Assembly: GCA_937967455.1 (NCBI GenBank)
Contig: CALCJK010000018.1
Coordinates: 1 to 64,000, forward strand
Reading direction: 5' to 3'
Length of the DNA: 64,000 nucleotides
Source: an uncultured bacterium
Lineage (GTDB): Bacteria > Bacteroidota > Ignavibacteria > UBA10030 > BY39
Positions 8,577-17,389 of this stretch are shown in pieces. Position 1 is the stretch's first letter; the number at the start of each line of letters is the position of its first letter. A model generated the notes under the pieces. It saw nothing but the letters and a program-made list of their open reading frames with translations, searched no databases and was not told where the DNA came from. The position numbers and the translations under genes were made by a program.

Positions 8577-9692
8577 TCAGCTAATCAGTTCTAGTATTTT
8601 TTTTGCTATAATTTCGCCTGCATTAGGTGTACCGAACACTTTAATATTTTCAGCCATCAACTTTAAACGTTTTTCATTTCTGATCAAATCTAAAACCACT
8701 GTTTCAATTTTTTGATATAACTCGTGGTCTTCTATCATAATAGCGGCTTGAGCATCTTCAAGTGTTTTAGCATTTATTCGCTGATGATCTGAAGTTGCAT
8801 GCGGATAAGGAACTAAGATTGCGGTTTTACCAAGTAATGTGATTTCTGCAATAGTAATCGCGCCTGCTCTACAAATTATCAAGTCTGCTGCAGCATAAGC
8901 ATATTGCATTTTATCAATAAACTTACCATACCATAGCCCTGATCTCAATTCATGTTCAAGTTTATCTACTTCTTTTTGAATTCTTCCATAATCCCGTTCA
9001 CCAGTCTGCCATATTACCTGTATATTAGATTTTAAAAATAACTCAAGAGATTTCAGGATAGCAGTATTGATAGATGTCGACCCTAAGCTTCCACCTATAA
9101 TCAACAAAACCTTTTTAAACTCGTGCAATCCAAAATATTCTAAACCTTCTTTCTTTGATACTCCAATTAAACTTTTTCTCGTAGGATTACCTACTTTTTC
9201 AACCTTTGAAACATCTTTAAGCCACTGTTTTGTAATCTCGAATGCAGTAAATACTCTATCTACTTTTGCAGAGAGTAATCTTGTGACCAATCCAGGATAA
9301 CTATTAGATTCATGAATAACAGTTTTAATATTTAACAATGATGCTACTATCAATACAGGTGCACAAACATATCCACCGGTTCCTATCACAACCGAAGGTT
9401 TAAATTTCATTATAGTAAGAACCGATTGTATTAGTGATACAATTAATTTTATTGGAACCATTAAGTTTTTAATATTAAATTTACGTGAAATTCCACTTAT
9501 CCAGATTGCTTTAAATTTATAACCATGTTGAGGAATTAAGTACGCTTCCATTTTACTTTTTGTACCCAAGAACATAAAATTAGCATTCTTATCAATTTTT
9601 TTAAGTTCTTCTGCTATAGATAAAGCTGGAAAAATGTGACCACCAGTTCCGCCGGCAGCAAATAGATAATTATTTTGTTTTGGATCAATCAC
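8577..9692 (-). CDS. murG: Lipid II synthase MurG
   Basis: MurG transfers GlcNAc from UDP-GlcNAc to lipid I at the inner face of the membrane, giving lipid II. The 371-residue GT28-family product has the N-terminal glycine loop FAAGGTGGHIFPALSIAEEL and TGGYVCAPV near 104-112. The donor-binding segments are GGSLGSTSIN near 200 and CRAGAITIAEI near 273. The start is GTG at 9692, which directly follows the ftsW TAG stop; an AAGGAAA-like site precedes it within the end of ftsW. The only other non-standard dcw gene in this half follows 1 bp downstream. Confidence 0.97.
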   Translation of the reverse strand: MIDPKQNNYLFAAGGTGGHIFPALSIAEELKKIDKNANFMFLGTKSKMEAYLIPQHGYKFKAIWISGISRKFNIKNLMVPIKLIVSLIQSVLTIMKFKPSVVIGTGGYVCAPVLIVASLLNIKTVIHESNSYPGLVTRLLSAKVDRVFTAFEITKQWLKDVSKVEKVGNPTRKSLIGVSKKEGLEYFGLHEFKKVLLIIGGSLGSTSINTAILKSLELFLKSNIQVIWQTGERDYGRIQKEVDKLEHELRSGLWYGKFIDKMQYAYAAADLIICRAGAITIAEITLLGKTAILVPYPHATSDHQRINAKTLEDAQAAIMIEDHELYQKIETVVLDLIRNEKRLKLMAENIKVFGTPNAGEIIAKKILELIS

Positions 9693-10904
9693 CTAAATTT
9701 TTCCTTCTGCATTAACTGTTCCAACTAAAGGCACATGAGAAATTTTTGGATTAAGATCAGTTTGTTTAGAAATATTCAATAACACACCAATTGCAAATGC
9801 AGTTGCTATAAAAGAACTTCCTCCATAACTAACTAACGGCATTGGTAATCCAGTAGCAGGAATAATTGCCAAACTGACTCCAGTATTAACAAGAGCAAAA
9901 TTTGTAATCATTAAGGTGATCCCAATTGCTAGATAACGACCAAAATCATCTTTAGCATATCGAGCAATTTTTAGCCCTCTTAAAAATAAAATCGTAAACA
10001 GGGTTATAATTGCTAAAGTACCTATTAAACCGTACTCTTCGCCAATAATAGAAAATATAAAATCGTTGTAAGCTTCAGGAATATAAAAATCCCTTTGTCT
10101 GCTGTTGCCTAATCCGACTCCTAATATTCCGCCATTACCAAAAGCAATAATGCTTTGCCATATTTGGCCAAGAGAATTATTCAAATTATTTGTAAACTGG
10201 AAATAATTATTAATCTCATTAATTTTTATAGCAATCATTTTTTCGAAATTTTCTATGTATAGTAAAATTCTTTTTAATCGATAATCCTCACTTAAAAGAA
10301 AATAAACTAAAACTGGGACCACTGTGAAGGCACTTAACATCAGGTGTTTTAATCGAACTCCACCAAGATAAATCATTATAATACAAGTTATAAATATTAT
10401 AGTTCCCATACTATAACTTTTTTGAAGAATTATTAAGGCAACAACAATACAAATCCATATTAATAATGGTAAGTATCCATTTTTAAAGTCTCTTACATTA
10501 TAGGATTTGACGGATAATAATTTTGCAATGTGAGCAACTAATAAAAACTTAACTAACTCTGATGGTTGTATTCGAACTGAACCAATTGAGATAAATCTTT
10601 TCGTATTATGAACTTCGTCTCCGAGCTTTAAAGTTAATATCAGTAATAAAATACCAAATAGTAGAGCAAACTTTGTAAACTTTTTATATTTCTTATAATC
10701 TATCAGTATTCCTAAAAGTAATACTATAACCGCAACAACTATTTTTATTACATGATGATTTAAAAAATATTCACTATCTCCAAGTTTTGACAATGCTACA
10801 GATGAAGAAGCTGTATAAACTACAAGCACACTGATTGCCATTAGAATAAATGCAACAATAAATGTGGTAAAGTCGATATAATTATATTTTTTTATATCAT
10901 TCAT
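9693..10904 (-). CDS. ftsW: Peptidoglycan glycosyltransferase FtsW (SEDS family)
   Basis: FtsW polymerises lipid II at the septum together with FtsI. The 403-residue product has about ten transmembrane segments and the SEDS signatures: RFISIGSVRIQPSELVKF near residues 102-119, FSIIGEEYGLIG near 283-294, and GLPMPLVSYGGSSFI near 353-367. An atypical insertion of polar sequence (about 215-245) lies in the extracytoplasmic loop region. It overlaps the end of murD by 4 bp. Its stop codon abuts the GTG start of murG. Confidence 0.96.
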   Translation of the reverse strand: MNDIKKYNYIDFTTFIVAFILMAISVLVVYTASSSVALSKLGDSEYFLNHHVIKIVVAVIVLLLGILIDYKKYKKFTKFALLFGILLLILTLKLGDEVHNTKRFISIGSVRIQPSELVKFLLVAHIAKLLSVKSYNVRDFKNGYLPLLIWICIVVALIILQKSYSMGTIIFITCIIMIYLGGVRLKHLMLSAFTVVPVLVYFLLSEDYRLKRILLYIENFEKMIAIKINEINNYFQFTNNLNNSLGQIWQSIIAFGNGGILGVGLGNSRQRDFYIPEAYNDFIFSIIGEEYGLIGTLAIITLFTILFLRGLKIARYAKDDFGRYLAIGITLMITNFALVNTGVSLAIIPATGLPMPLVSYGGSSFIATAFAIGVLLNISKQTDLNPKISHVPLVGTVNAEGKI

Positions 10905-12247
10905 AATCTCATTACCAGTTCTTTAAATACATTACCACGATGCTCATAATTATTGAACCAGTCGAACGAAGCACAGGCTGGTGAGAGCAAGACTATATCG
11001 CCTGCAATTGCACGATTAGATGCAATGTTAACAGCTTCTTGCATAGAATTAGCAATTTCAACATTACTAAATTCTTTTTTAATTTTTTCAGCCGATTCTC
11101 CAATGGCTATGATTTTTTTTACTTTTTTTTGCACAACAGCCTTAAGTTTTGAATAATCATTCCCTTTATCTCTTCCTCCTAATATGAGCACAATTGGATT
11201 TTCAAAAGCAGTCAGAGCATAATACACAGAATCTACATTTGTGGCTTTAGAATCATTGATATATTTGACACCATTGATTTCACGAACTAATTCCAACCTG
11301 TGTTCGACACCTTTGAAATCGTTTAAAGCTGTAGATATAGAATTTAAACTTACGTTCATCTGTCTTGCTACTAAAACTGCAGCCAAAGAATTATAAAGGT
11401 TATGTATTCCCTTTATTCCTATTTCATCAATACTAATAACTGGATATCGATCCATATTATTGGCAATTATTAACTTTTTATTATTCCAATCTATAAAGGC
11501 TCCAAAGCTTAACTCAATTTTTGTGCTGAACGGAATTGTAGTACATTTCGCAGTATAGACTAATTTCGAGATTACAGGATCATCACAGTTATATATCAGG
11601 AAATCTTCTGCTGTTTGGTTTTTAAATATTTTACTCTTTGAGATCGAGTATTTTTCCATCGAATTGTCATATCTATCCAGGTGATCTGGAGTTATATTTA
11701 GTAGCACGGAGATTTTAGGTTTGAATTTATCTATATGATCTAGCTGAAAGCTTGAAACCTCAACTATTGCTGTTGATTTTTCTGTTAAAGATTCTACAAC
11801 TGAAGAAAACGCTACACCAATATTTCCAGCAACGACATAATCTTTACCTGCGGTTTCAAAAATTTTACCAATCAAACTGGTTGTAGTAGTTTTTCCATTT
11901 GAACCTGTAATAGCAATTATTGGTGCTGGACAAAATTGATAAGCAAGCTCTAATTCACTTATAACCTTAATACCTCTGGATATAGCTTTCTTAACTATTG
12001 ATGAATTTGATGGAACACCTGGGCTTATTACCAGCAATGAGCAATCAAAAACTTTTTCAGAGTGCGCACCTGTTTCATATTGAATATCATTAGATTTTAA
12101 AATCTTTAAATATTCTTCAATTTTTTCAGCAACTGAGAAATCGCTTACAAAAACATCTGCACCTCTTTTTTTAAGTAAAAGAGCTGCTGAAACTCCGCTT
12201 CGTGCAGCACCAATTATAGTTATTTTCTTATTATTTAAATCCAACAA
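10901..12247 (-). CDS. murD: UDP-N-acetylmuramoylalanine--D-glutamate ligase MurD
   Basis: MurD adds D-glutamate to UDP-MurNAc-L-Ala in the cytoplasm. The 448-residue product has an N-terminal Rossmann segment (ITIIGAARSGVSAALLLKKRG), the ATP loop ITGSNGKTTTTS near 112-123, and NITPDHLDRY near 183. The ligase motif INDSKATN near 309 and the C-terminal LLSPACASFDWFNNYEHRG follow. The start appears to be TTG at 12247, one base after the stop of the preceding small gene; no ATG fits the N-terminal Rossmann strand. It ends with a 4-bp overlap into ftsW. Confidence 0.95.
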   Translation of the reverse strand: MLDLNNKKITIIGAARSGVSAALLLKKRGADVFVSDFSVAEKIEEYLKILKSNDIQYETGAHSEKVFDCSLLVISPGVPSNSSIVKKAISRGIKVISELELAYQFCPAPIIAITGSNGKTTTTSLIGKIFETAGKDYVVAGNIGVAFSSVVESLTEKSTAIVEVSSFQLDHIDKFKPKISVLLNITPDHLDRYDNSMEKYSISKSKIFKNQTAEDFLIYNCDDPVISKLVYTAKCTTIPFSTKIELSFGAFIDWNNKKLIIANNMDRYPVISIDEIGIKGIHNLYNSLAAVLVARQMNVSLNSISTALNDFKGVEHRLELVREINGVKYINDSKATNVDSVYYALTAFENPIVLILGGRDKGNDYSKLKAVVQKKVKKIIAIGESAEKIKKEFSNVEIANSMQEAVNIASNRAIAGDIVLLSPACASFDWFNNYEHRGNVFKELVMRL

Positions 12248-12248
12248 T

Positions 12249-12572
12249 TTACTTACCGATTCTTAATGTGAAATTTTTCTCATTAATTTTTTCAAAAATA
12301 AGTTTAATGCCAGTTTTCCAAGGTAACAATTGTTTAATTTTAGTATCCTGAATCCAGTAATGTTCATGTGGTTTTTGTGGACCCATACACTGGCAGGCTA
12401 CAGATTCAATATGTAATGCAATTTTAGTGCCTTCAAAATCAAGCCAGAAATCTTTCCATGGTTTTGGGAAAAATTTCAAAGCTTGTTTGGTTATACTAAT
12501 TCTTTTCTCTGCCACCTCAGCAGCTGAAAGAATTTTTTCAAAATAGTTTTTTGATATTTTGATGTCTGTCAT
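12249..12572 (-). CDS. Small conserved-looking cysteine protein of unknown function in the dcw cluster
   Basis: I do not recognise this 107-residue soluble protein. It lacks a signal peptide and transmembrane helix. An N-terminal helix (about 10-33) is followed by a beta-rich half. The centre carries Cys and His residues in a compact pattern, VACQCMGPQKPHEHYWI (about 58-74), which could bind a metal. The C-terminus (TGIKLIFEKINEKNFTLRIG) looks like two beta strands. It sits between mraY and murD with 1-bp gaps on both sides, so it is made together with them. Its presence here suggests a role linked to precursor synthesis, which is inference. Confidence 0.75.
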   Translation of the reverse strand: MTDIKISKNYFEKILSAAEVAEKRISITKQALKFFPKPWKDFWLDFEGTKIALHIESVACQCMGPQKPHEHYWIQDTKIKQLLPWKTGIKLIFEKINEKNFTLRIGK

Positions 12573-12573
12573 T

Positions 12574-13698
12574 TTATCTCACCTTAAATGTTGCTAAACT
12601 TAGTATTACAAATAATACAGTTATAATATAGAATCTTGTGACAATTTTTGGTTCTTCCCAACCTAGCATTTCGAAATGATGATGAAGAGGTGCCATCTTA
12701 AAGATCCTTTTACCCTCACCATATTTTTTCCTGGTATATTTGAAGTAATACCGTTGGACTAAGACAGAAAGAGTTTCAATAAGAAAAATACCGCCAAGAG
12801 TTGGAAGTAGGAGTTCTTTTTTAATTAATACAGTTATAGCGCCTATTGCACCGCCAAGCGCAAGTGAGCCGGTATCACCCATAAACACTTGCGCTGGATA
12901 GGAGTTGAACCAGAGAAATCCCAGGGCGGCTCCCACCATTGCCGCACAAAAGATACTCAGTTCTCCACTCCCTCTTAAAAAAGGAATGGTTAGATATTCA
13001 CTCCATATTGCATTGCCGCTTATATATGAAATAATGGCCAATGCTAAGGCAACAATTCCTACTGTGCCTATTGCAAGTCCATCCAATCCATCTGTTAAAT
13101 TAACGGCATTGCTTGTGGCGGTGATTATAAATACTACCATAGGTATATAAAGATATCCAAAATCCAACTCCATATGCTTAAAAAATGGCATTGTAGTAGC
13201 CGACCTGTATTTAATCACTGATGCATCTAAAAACTGTGGATAAAAATAAATTACACTTCCAATCACCAATCCAACTATTATTTGTCCTATCAGTTTATAT
13301 TCCTCTATTAAGCCACGAGGTTTTTTCTTTACAACTTTTAAATAATCATCCAGAAAACCCACTAATCCAAGAGAAATTGTAACAAACAAAATCAACTGAA
13401 TAAAACCGTTACTCAAATCTCCCCAAAATAAAGTTGGAATGAGAATTCCACCTAAAACTATTAATCCCCCCATAGTTGGAGTTCCTGCTTTTTTTAGATG
13501 TGTCTTTGGGGCTTCTAATTTTGCAGATTCCCCAATTTGATACTTCTTCAACAAACGAATAATTTTAGGACCAATCCAAAATGCAACAATAAGTGCTGTA
13601 ATGGTCGCTAACCCTGCTCTAAATGTAATATATTTGAAAACTCCAAAGCCAGGTATAGAAAATTTTTTATTTAATATATCGAATAAATAATATAACAC
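12574..13698 (-). CDS. mraY: Phospho-N-acetylmuramoyl-pentapeptide transferase MraY
   Basis: MraY moves phospho-MurNAc-pentapeptide onto undecaprenyl phosphate, giving lipid I. The 374-residue membrane protein has about ten transmembrane segments. Its catalytic motifs are KKAGTPTMGGLI near 70-81, GFLDDYLKVVKKKPRGL near 114-130, NAVNLTDGLDGLA near 197-209, and FMAPLHHHFE-like KMAPLHHHFEMLGW near 335-348. The start is GTG at 13698, whose codon overlaps the murF TAG stop by one base (TAGTG). Length is slightly above the usual 360 residues. Confidence 0.97.
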   Translation of the reverse strand: MLYYLFDILNKKFSIPGFGVFKYITFRAGLATITALIVAFWIGPKIIRLLKKYQIGESAKLEAPKTHLKKAGTPTMGGLIVLGGILIPTLFWGDLSNGFIQLILFVTISLGLVGFLDDYLKVVKKKPRGLIEEYKLIGQIIVGLVIGSVIYFYPQFLDASVIKYRSATTMPFFKHMELDFGYLYIPMVVFIITATSNAVNLTDGLDGLAIGTVGIVALALAIISYISGNAIWSEYLTIPFLRGSGELSIFCAAMVGAALGFLWFNSYPAQVFMGDTGSLALGGAIGAITVLIKKELLLPTLGGIFLIETLSVLVQRYYFKYTRKKYGEGKRIFKMAPLHHHFEMLGWEEPKIVTRFYIITVLFVILSLATFKVR

Positions 13699-15131
13699 TA
13701 TCTTTGTTTTATTTTTTCAACAATTGAGTTAACAACTTCTTCCATCTTCATTCCACGTGAACCTTTAACTAAAATTAGATCATTTGAGTTTACTAATTCA
13801 CTTAAATGATTTATTAGCTGTTTTTTATTCATAAAATGTACTTTTTTAACATTACCAGCAGCTTTATATGTATACTTCGTATCCTTACCATATGTTATTA
13901 GATACATCTGTGAATGACTTTTACTTGCGTATTCAGAAAATTTTTTTCCAACTTTCGTATGGTTAGGATAGGATTCTTTTCCAAGTTCTAGCATATCACC
14001 AAACACAAATATTTTTTTCCCTTTAACTTTTATAGAATTCATTACTTGCAACGCATGAATTGTTGAATCCAAATTAGCATTATATGTATCATTGAGAATA
14101 ATTGTATCTCTAATATTTAAAACTTCCATTCTCTTATCAACAGATTTAAAATTTTCTAAAGCAAATTTGATCTTTCTTATTGGAATCCCAAATACAATTC
14201 CAACAGAAGCTGCAGCAAGAGCATTTTCAACATTGTGAATCCCAGGTATGTTTAGTTTAATAAAAACTTTTTCTTTTGTTTTATCATTTAAGATATCAAA
14301 TGAATATTTTCCTTCTCGTTCACTCAAATTATTGATTTTTAAATCTACCCTGGTATTTTTGATTCCATACAAAATTCTATTCTTAACCTTTTTACCAGCA
14401 TCTCGAATTTCTTTATAATCTGCATTCACAAATGCAAAACTCCCATAATCTTTGGAAGCTAGATATTCGAAAAGAGATAATTCTTCTTTTGCGACACCTT
14501 TCAAGTTCTTGAAAAATTCTAAATGTTCATTTCCAAGGTTAGTTACCAACCCATAAGATGGTTCGAGAATTTTACATAAATAATTGATTTCACCAAAATT
14601 ATTTGTACCAAGTTCCAAAACACCAATCTCGTGATTTTCATTCAATTTGAATAAAGTAAGAGGTACCCCAATTTGATTATTATAATTACCTTCACTGGCT
14701 AAAATATTATACTTTTGTGATAACACAGCTGATATCATTTCTTTTGTTGTCGTTTTACCATTACTTCCAGCTATTGCTAAAAAAGGAATACTAAATTTTT
14801 TTCTATAGACATTAGCAAGCTCACCCAATGCAGATAATGTATCTTCTACAACGACAATTGGTGAGTTTATTTTATATTTTTCCAAAATTTCTTTTTGATT
14901 CTTAACGAAATACTTTTTATCAATTACAAATGCTGTTGCTCCATTTTTATATGACTGTAACAGGTAATTATGCCCATCTGTATTTCTACCTCTTAAAGCA
15001 ATAAATATCTCACCTTTTTTAATTTTGCGAGAGTCAATTGAAATTCCTTTAAATGCTTGTGTACCAATACCGTTTAGATGAATAATTTCTAAGAAATTTA
15101 TTTGCAATATGTCATTAAAAGTTATATTCAT
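13698..15131 (-). CDS. murF: UDP-MurNAc-tripeptide--D-Ala-D-Ala ligase MurF
   Basis: MurF attaches the D-Ala-D-Ala dipeptide to complete the pentapeptide precursor. The 477-residue product has the N-terminal uridine-binding domain (IDSRKIKKGEIFIALRG near 30-46), the ATP loop IAGSNGKTTTKEM near 119-131, TNLGNEHLEFF near 192, and LNDTYNANLDS near 341. No ddl gene for the D-Ala-D-Ala dipeptide lies in the window. It overlaps mraY by one base and its start abuts the murE stop. Confidence 0.96.
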   Translation of the reverse strand: MNITFNDILQINFLEIIHLNGIGTQAFKGISIDSRKIKKGEIFIALRGRNTDGHNYLLQSYKNGATAFVIDKKYFVKNQKEILEKYKINSPIVVVEDTLSALGELANVYRKKFSIPFLAIAGSNGKTTTKEMISAVLSQKYNILASEGNYNNQIGVPLTLFKLNENHEIGVLELGTNNFGEINYLCKILEPSYGLVTNLGNEHLEFFKNLKGVAKEELSLFEYLASKDYGSFAFVNADYKEIRDAGKKVKNRILYGIKNTRVDLKINNLSEREGKYSFDILNDKTKEKVFIKLNIPGIHNVENALAAASVGIVFGIPIRKIKFALENFKSVDKRMEVLNIRDTIILNDTYNANLDSTIHALQVMNSIKVKGKKIFVFGDMLELGKESYPNHTKVGKKFSEYASKSHSQMYLITYGKDTKYTYKAAGNVKKVHFMNKKQLINHLSELVNSNDLILVKGSRGMKMEEVVNSIVEKIKQR

Positions 15132-16657
15132 TAAATTTTTTGAATTATATTTTTTACTATTTCCTTATCAGAAAATTTTATTTTCTCTTTTCCAATAATT
15201 TGATAATCTTCATGACCTTTACCAGCTATCAAAATTACATCATTATTTTTTGCAATTTCGAAAGCCTTCTCAATTGCTTTTTTCCTATCAACTTCTATAA
15301 AAACATTTTTATTTTCTGATATTCCTGTTAATATATCTGCAATTATCTTTTCAGGATTTTCAGTTCTTGGATTATCCGAAGTAATTATTACATAATCTGA
15401 AATTTCACTCACAACCTTTCCCATAATAGGTCTTTTAGTTTTATCTCTATCGCCCCCAGCCCCAAAAACGCTGATTATTTTTCCAAATTTTTTATTTGTA
15501 GCAATAATTTCTTTTATAGTGCCTAAACATTTTTCCAACGCATCTGGCGTATGTGCATAATCAATAATAACGACAGGTGCATTGGGATGTTTAATTGATT
15601 CAAATCTGCCATTCACAGGTTTTAAGTTCATTAAAGATTTTTTAATTAAATTGAGATCTATTCCTAACAATAATGCAGCTGAAATAGCGGCTAAACAATT
15701 ATAAACATTAAACTTGCCAACTATAGGTGTTTCAATTTCAATAGTATCTATCCCGTAATGAATTTTAAACTTTAAATTTTCAAAATTAATTTGAATATCT
15801 GTAGCATAAACATCCGCACTTTTGTTTAATCCATAGAAGAATTTTGTTGCTTTTGTATCCATAACAATATCTTTTCCATACATATCATCGAAATTCGAGA
15901 TGGCATAAGCATCGTTATTCAAATTATCGAATAATATTTTTTTTGCTTTAAAATAATTTCCCATATCCCCATGGTAATCCAGATGCTCAGGTGTTAGATT
16001 TGTAAAAATAGCAATTTTATAATCAATACCATGCACTCTCTGCTGAATTAGTGAATGGGAGGATACTTCCATAACAACCCATTTAGCACCTTCTTCATAA
16101 AAATTTGCTAACAATTTTTGAAGTTCTATAGAATCAGGAGTAGTTAATTTAGTTGGTATTTGCCTATCGTTGATAAGATTTGCAATTGTTCCTATCAAAC
16201 CAACTTTGTAATTAATATTTTGAGCTTTTATGTAATTTTCAATGATTGATTTCAGGATATATGTAGTTGTGGTTTTACCATTAGTACCTGTTATTCCTAT
16301 CAATTGCAATTTTTTAGATGGGTATTTATAGTAACTTGCAGCAATAACTGCTAATGCTTGTCGTGAATCTTCAACTACTATCTTAGCCACATTGTTATGC
16401 ATAAAATAAGAATCAGGATAAAGTTTATCATCCTCAAGTATTACAGCAATTGCACCGTTTGCAAGTGCATCTGGGATGTATTTGTGTCCGTCAGCAACAT
16501 TTCCCCGAATTGCAACAAACAAATCGCCATGAGTTACATTTCTTGAATCACATTCAATTTTATTAATTTGAATATCATGAAATGGAACAGATTTTCCATA
16601 CTTTGTCTGGAAAATTTTTTTAACTCTTAAATTATTTATTAAGTCAGATAATAACAT
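15131..16657 (-). CDS. murE: UDP-MurNAc-L-Ala-D-Glu--meso-diaminopimelate ligase MurE
   Basis: MurE adds the third amino acid of the stem peptide. The 508-residue product has the N-terminal domain (IECDSRNVTHGDLFVAIRG), the ATP loop GITGTNGKTTTTY near 121-133, and TNLTPEHLDYHG near 212. The motif SDNPRTENP lies near 416-424. DNPR at this place is the known signature of MurE enzymes that take meso-diaminopimelate, so the cell wall should be of the mDAP type. The exported-protein gene ends 6 bp upstream and murF follows directly. Confidence 0.97.
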   Translation of the reverse strand: MLLSDLINNLRVKKIFQTKYGKSVPFHDIQINKIECDSRNVTHGDLFVAIRGNVADGHKYIPDALANGAIAVILEDDKLYPDSYFMHNNVAKIVVEDSRQALAVIAASYYKYPSKKLQLIGITGTNGKTTTTYILKSIIENYIKAQNINYKVGLIGTIANLINDRQIPTKLTTPDSIELQKLLANFYEEGAKWVVMEVSSHSLIQQRVHGIDYKIAIFTNLTPEHLDYHGDMGNYFKAKKILFDNLNNDAYAISNFDDMYGKDIVMDTKATKFFYGLNKSADVYATDIQINFENLKFKIHYGIDTIEIETPIVGKFNVYNCLAAISAALLLGIDLNLIKKSLMNLKPVNGRFESIKHPNAPVVIIDYAHTPDALEKCLGTIKEIIATNKKFGKIISVFGAGGDRDKTKRPIMGKVVSEISDYVIITSDNPRTENPEKIIADILTGISENKNVFIEVDRKKAIEKAFEIAKNNDVILIAGKGHEDYQIIGKEKIKFSDKEIVKNIIQKI

Positions 16658-16663
16658 AAAATA

Positions 16664-17389
16664 TCAATAAAACTCATAATTATATTTCACTACCTTTACA
16701 ATTTTTTCTTTTCCTGAGTAGTTTGTTTCTTTATGTTCGAGAGGTAAACCAGATTTATCATTCTTATATTTTATTAATTTTATTAGATTATTTTTACCAT
16801 CAAATTGTTTTTTTTCAATTAAATATTTTTTCTTATCGTATTTAAGGAGAAATCTGTATTTGGGTGTACCACGATCATAGCCCCTCTCTTCTACTAAATT
16901 TCCTTTCGGATCATAAAAGTATTCTTTTAATGTAAAGAGTACACCATCTGGACTAAAAAGTTGTTCTTTTATTTTTTGTTTTTTTTCATTGTAATAATAT
17001 TTTGCCTTAAAAGACTTTTTACCATTAGGTAAAATCTCCACTGCTCCAATTTCAAGACCTGATGAATCTGTCTCATTTTCAACTTTAAGTAAAAGTTTAT
17101 CTCCCTCGAAAACAAGTGTAGAGTCTAAGACAACATCGTTAGTGTAATAATATTTTTTTATATAATTAACTTGTTTATTTACTTCGGACCAAAAAGTATT
17201 ATTAGATTCAAATATTATTTTTCCTGATTTGTTATAATGCTTTTCAATTACATTACCATCTGGGATTAATTTACCATCTTTGTTTAATATAAAGCTTGTT
17301 TGAGTTTCCTTTTTAATAATTTTATTTTGCGAAAAGGAAATATAAAAAAAACTCAAAAATATTAATATGTAAATAAATAATTTCATCAA
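16664..17389 (-). CDS. Exported protein with YwqK/RHS-like repeats, unknown role
   Basis: The 241-residue product starts with a signal peptide (about 1-20). The rest consists of short repeats of the form YYYN-KKQKIKEQ, YFYDPKGNLVEERGYD, and KYDKKKYLIEKKQFDGKNN. These resemble the beta-hairpin repeats of YwqK/MORN-like or RHS-like proteins. No enzyme motif is visible. It lies in the dcw cluster between ftsI and murE; its ATG overlaps the ftsI stop by 4 bp, so expression is tied to septal synthase. It should be periplasmic or surface-exposed. Function is unknown; a structural or envelope-binding role is a guess. Confidence 0.7.
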   Translation of the reverse strand: MMKLFIYILIFLSFFYISFSQNKIIKKETQTSFILNKDGKLIPDGNVIEKHYNKSGKIIFESNNTFWSEVNKQVNYIKKYYYTNDVVLDSTLVFEGDKLLLKVENETDSSGLEIGAVEILPNGKKSFKAKYYYNEKKQKIKEQLFSPDGVLFTLKEYFYDPKGNLVEERGYDRGTPKYRFLLKYDKKKYLIEKKQFDGKNNLIKLIKYKNDKSGLPLEHKETNYSGKEKIVKVVKYNYEFY

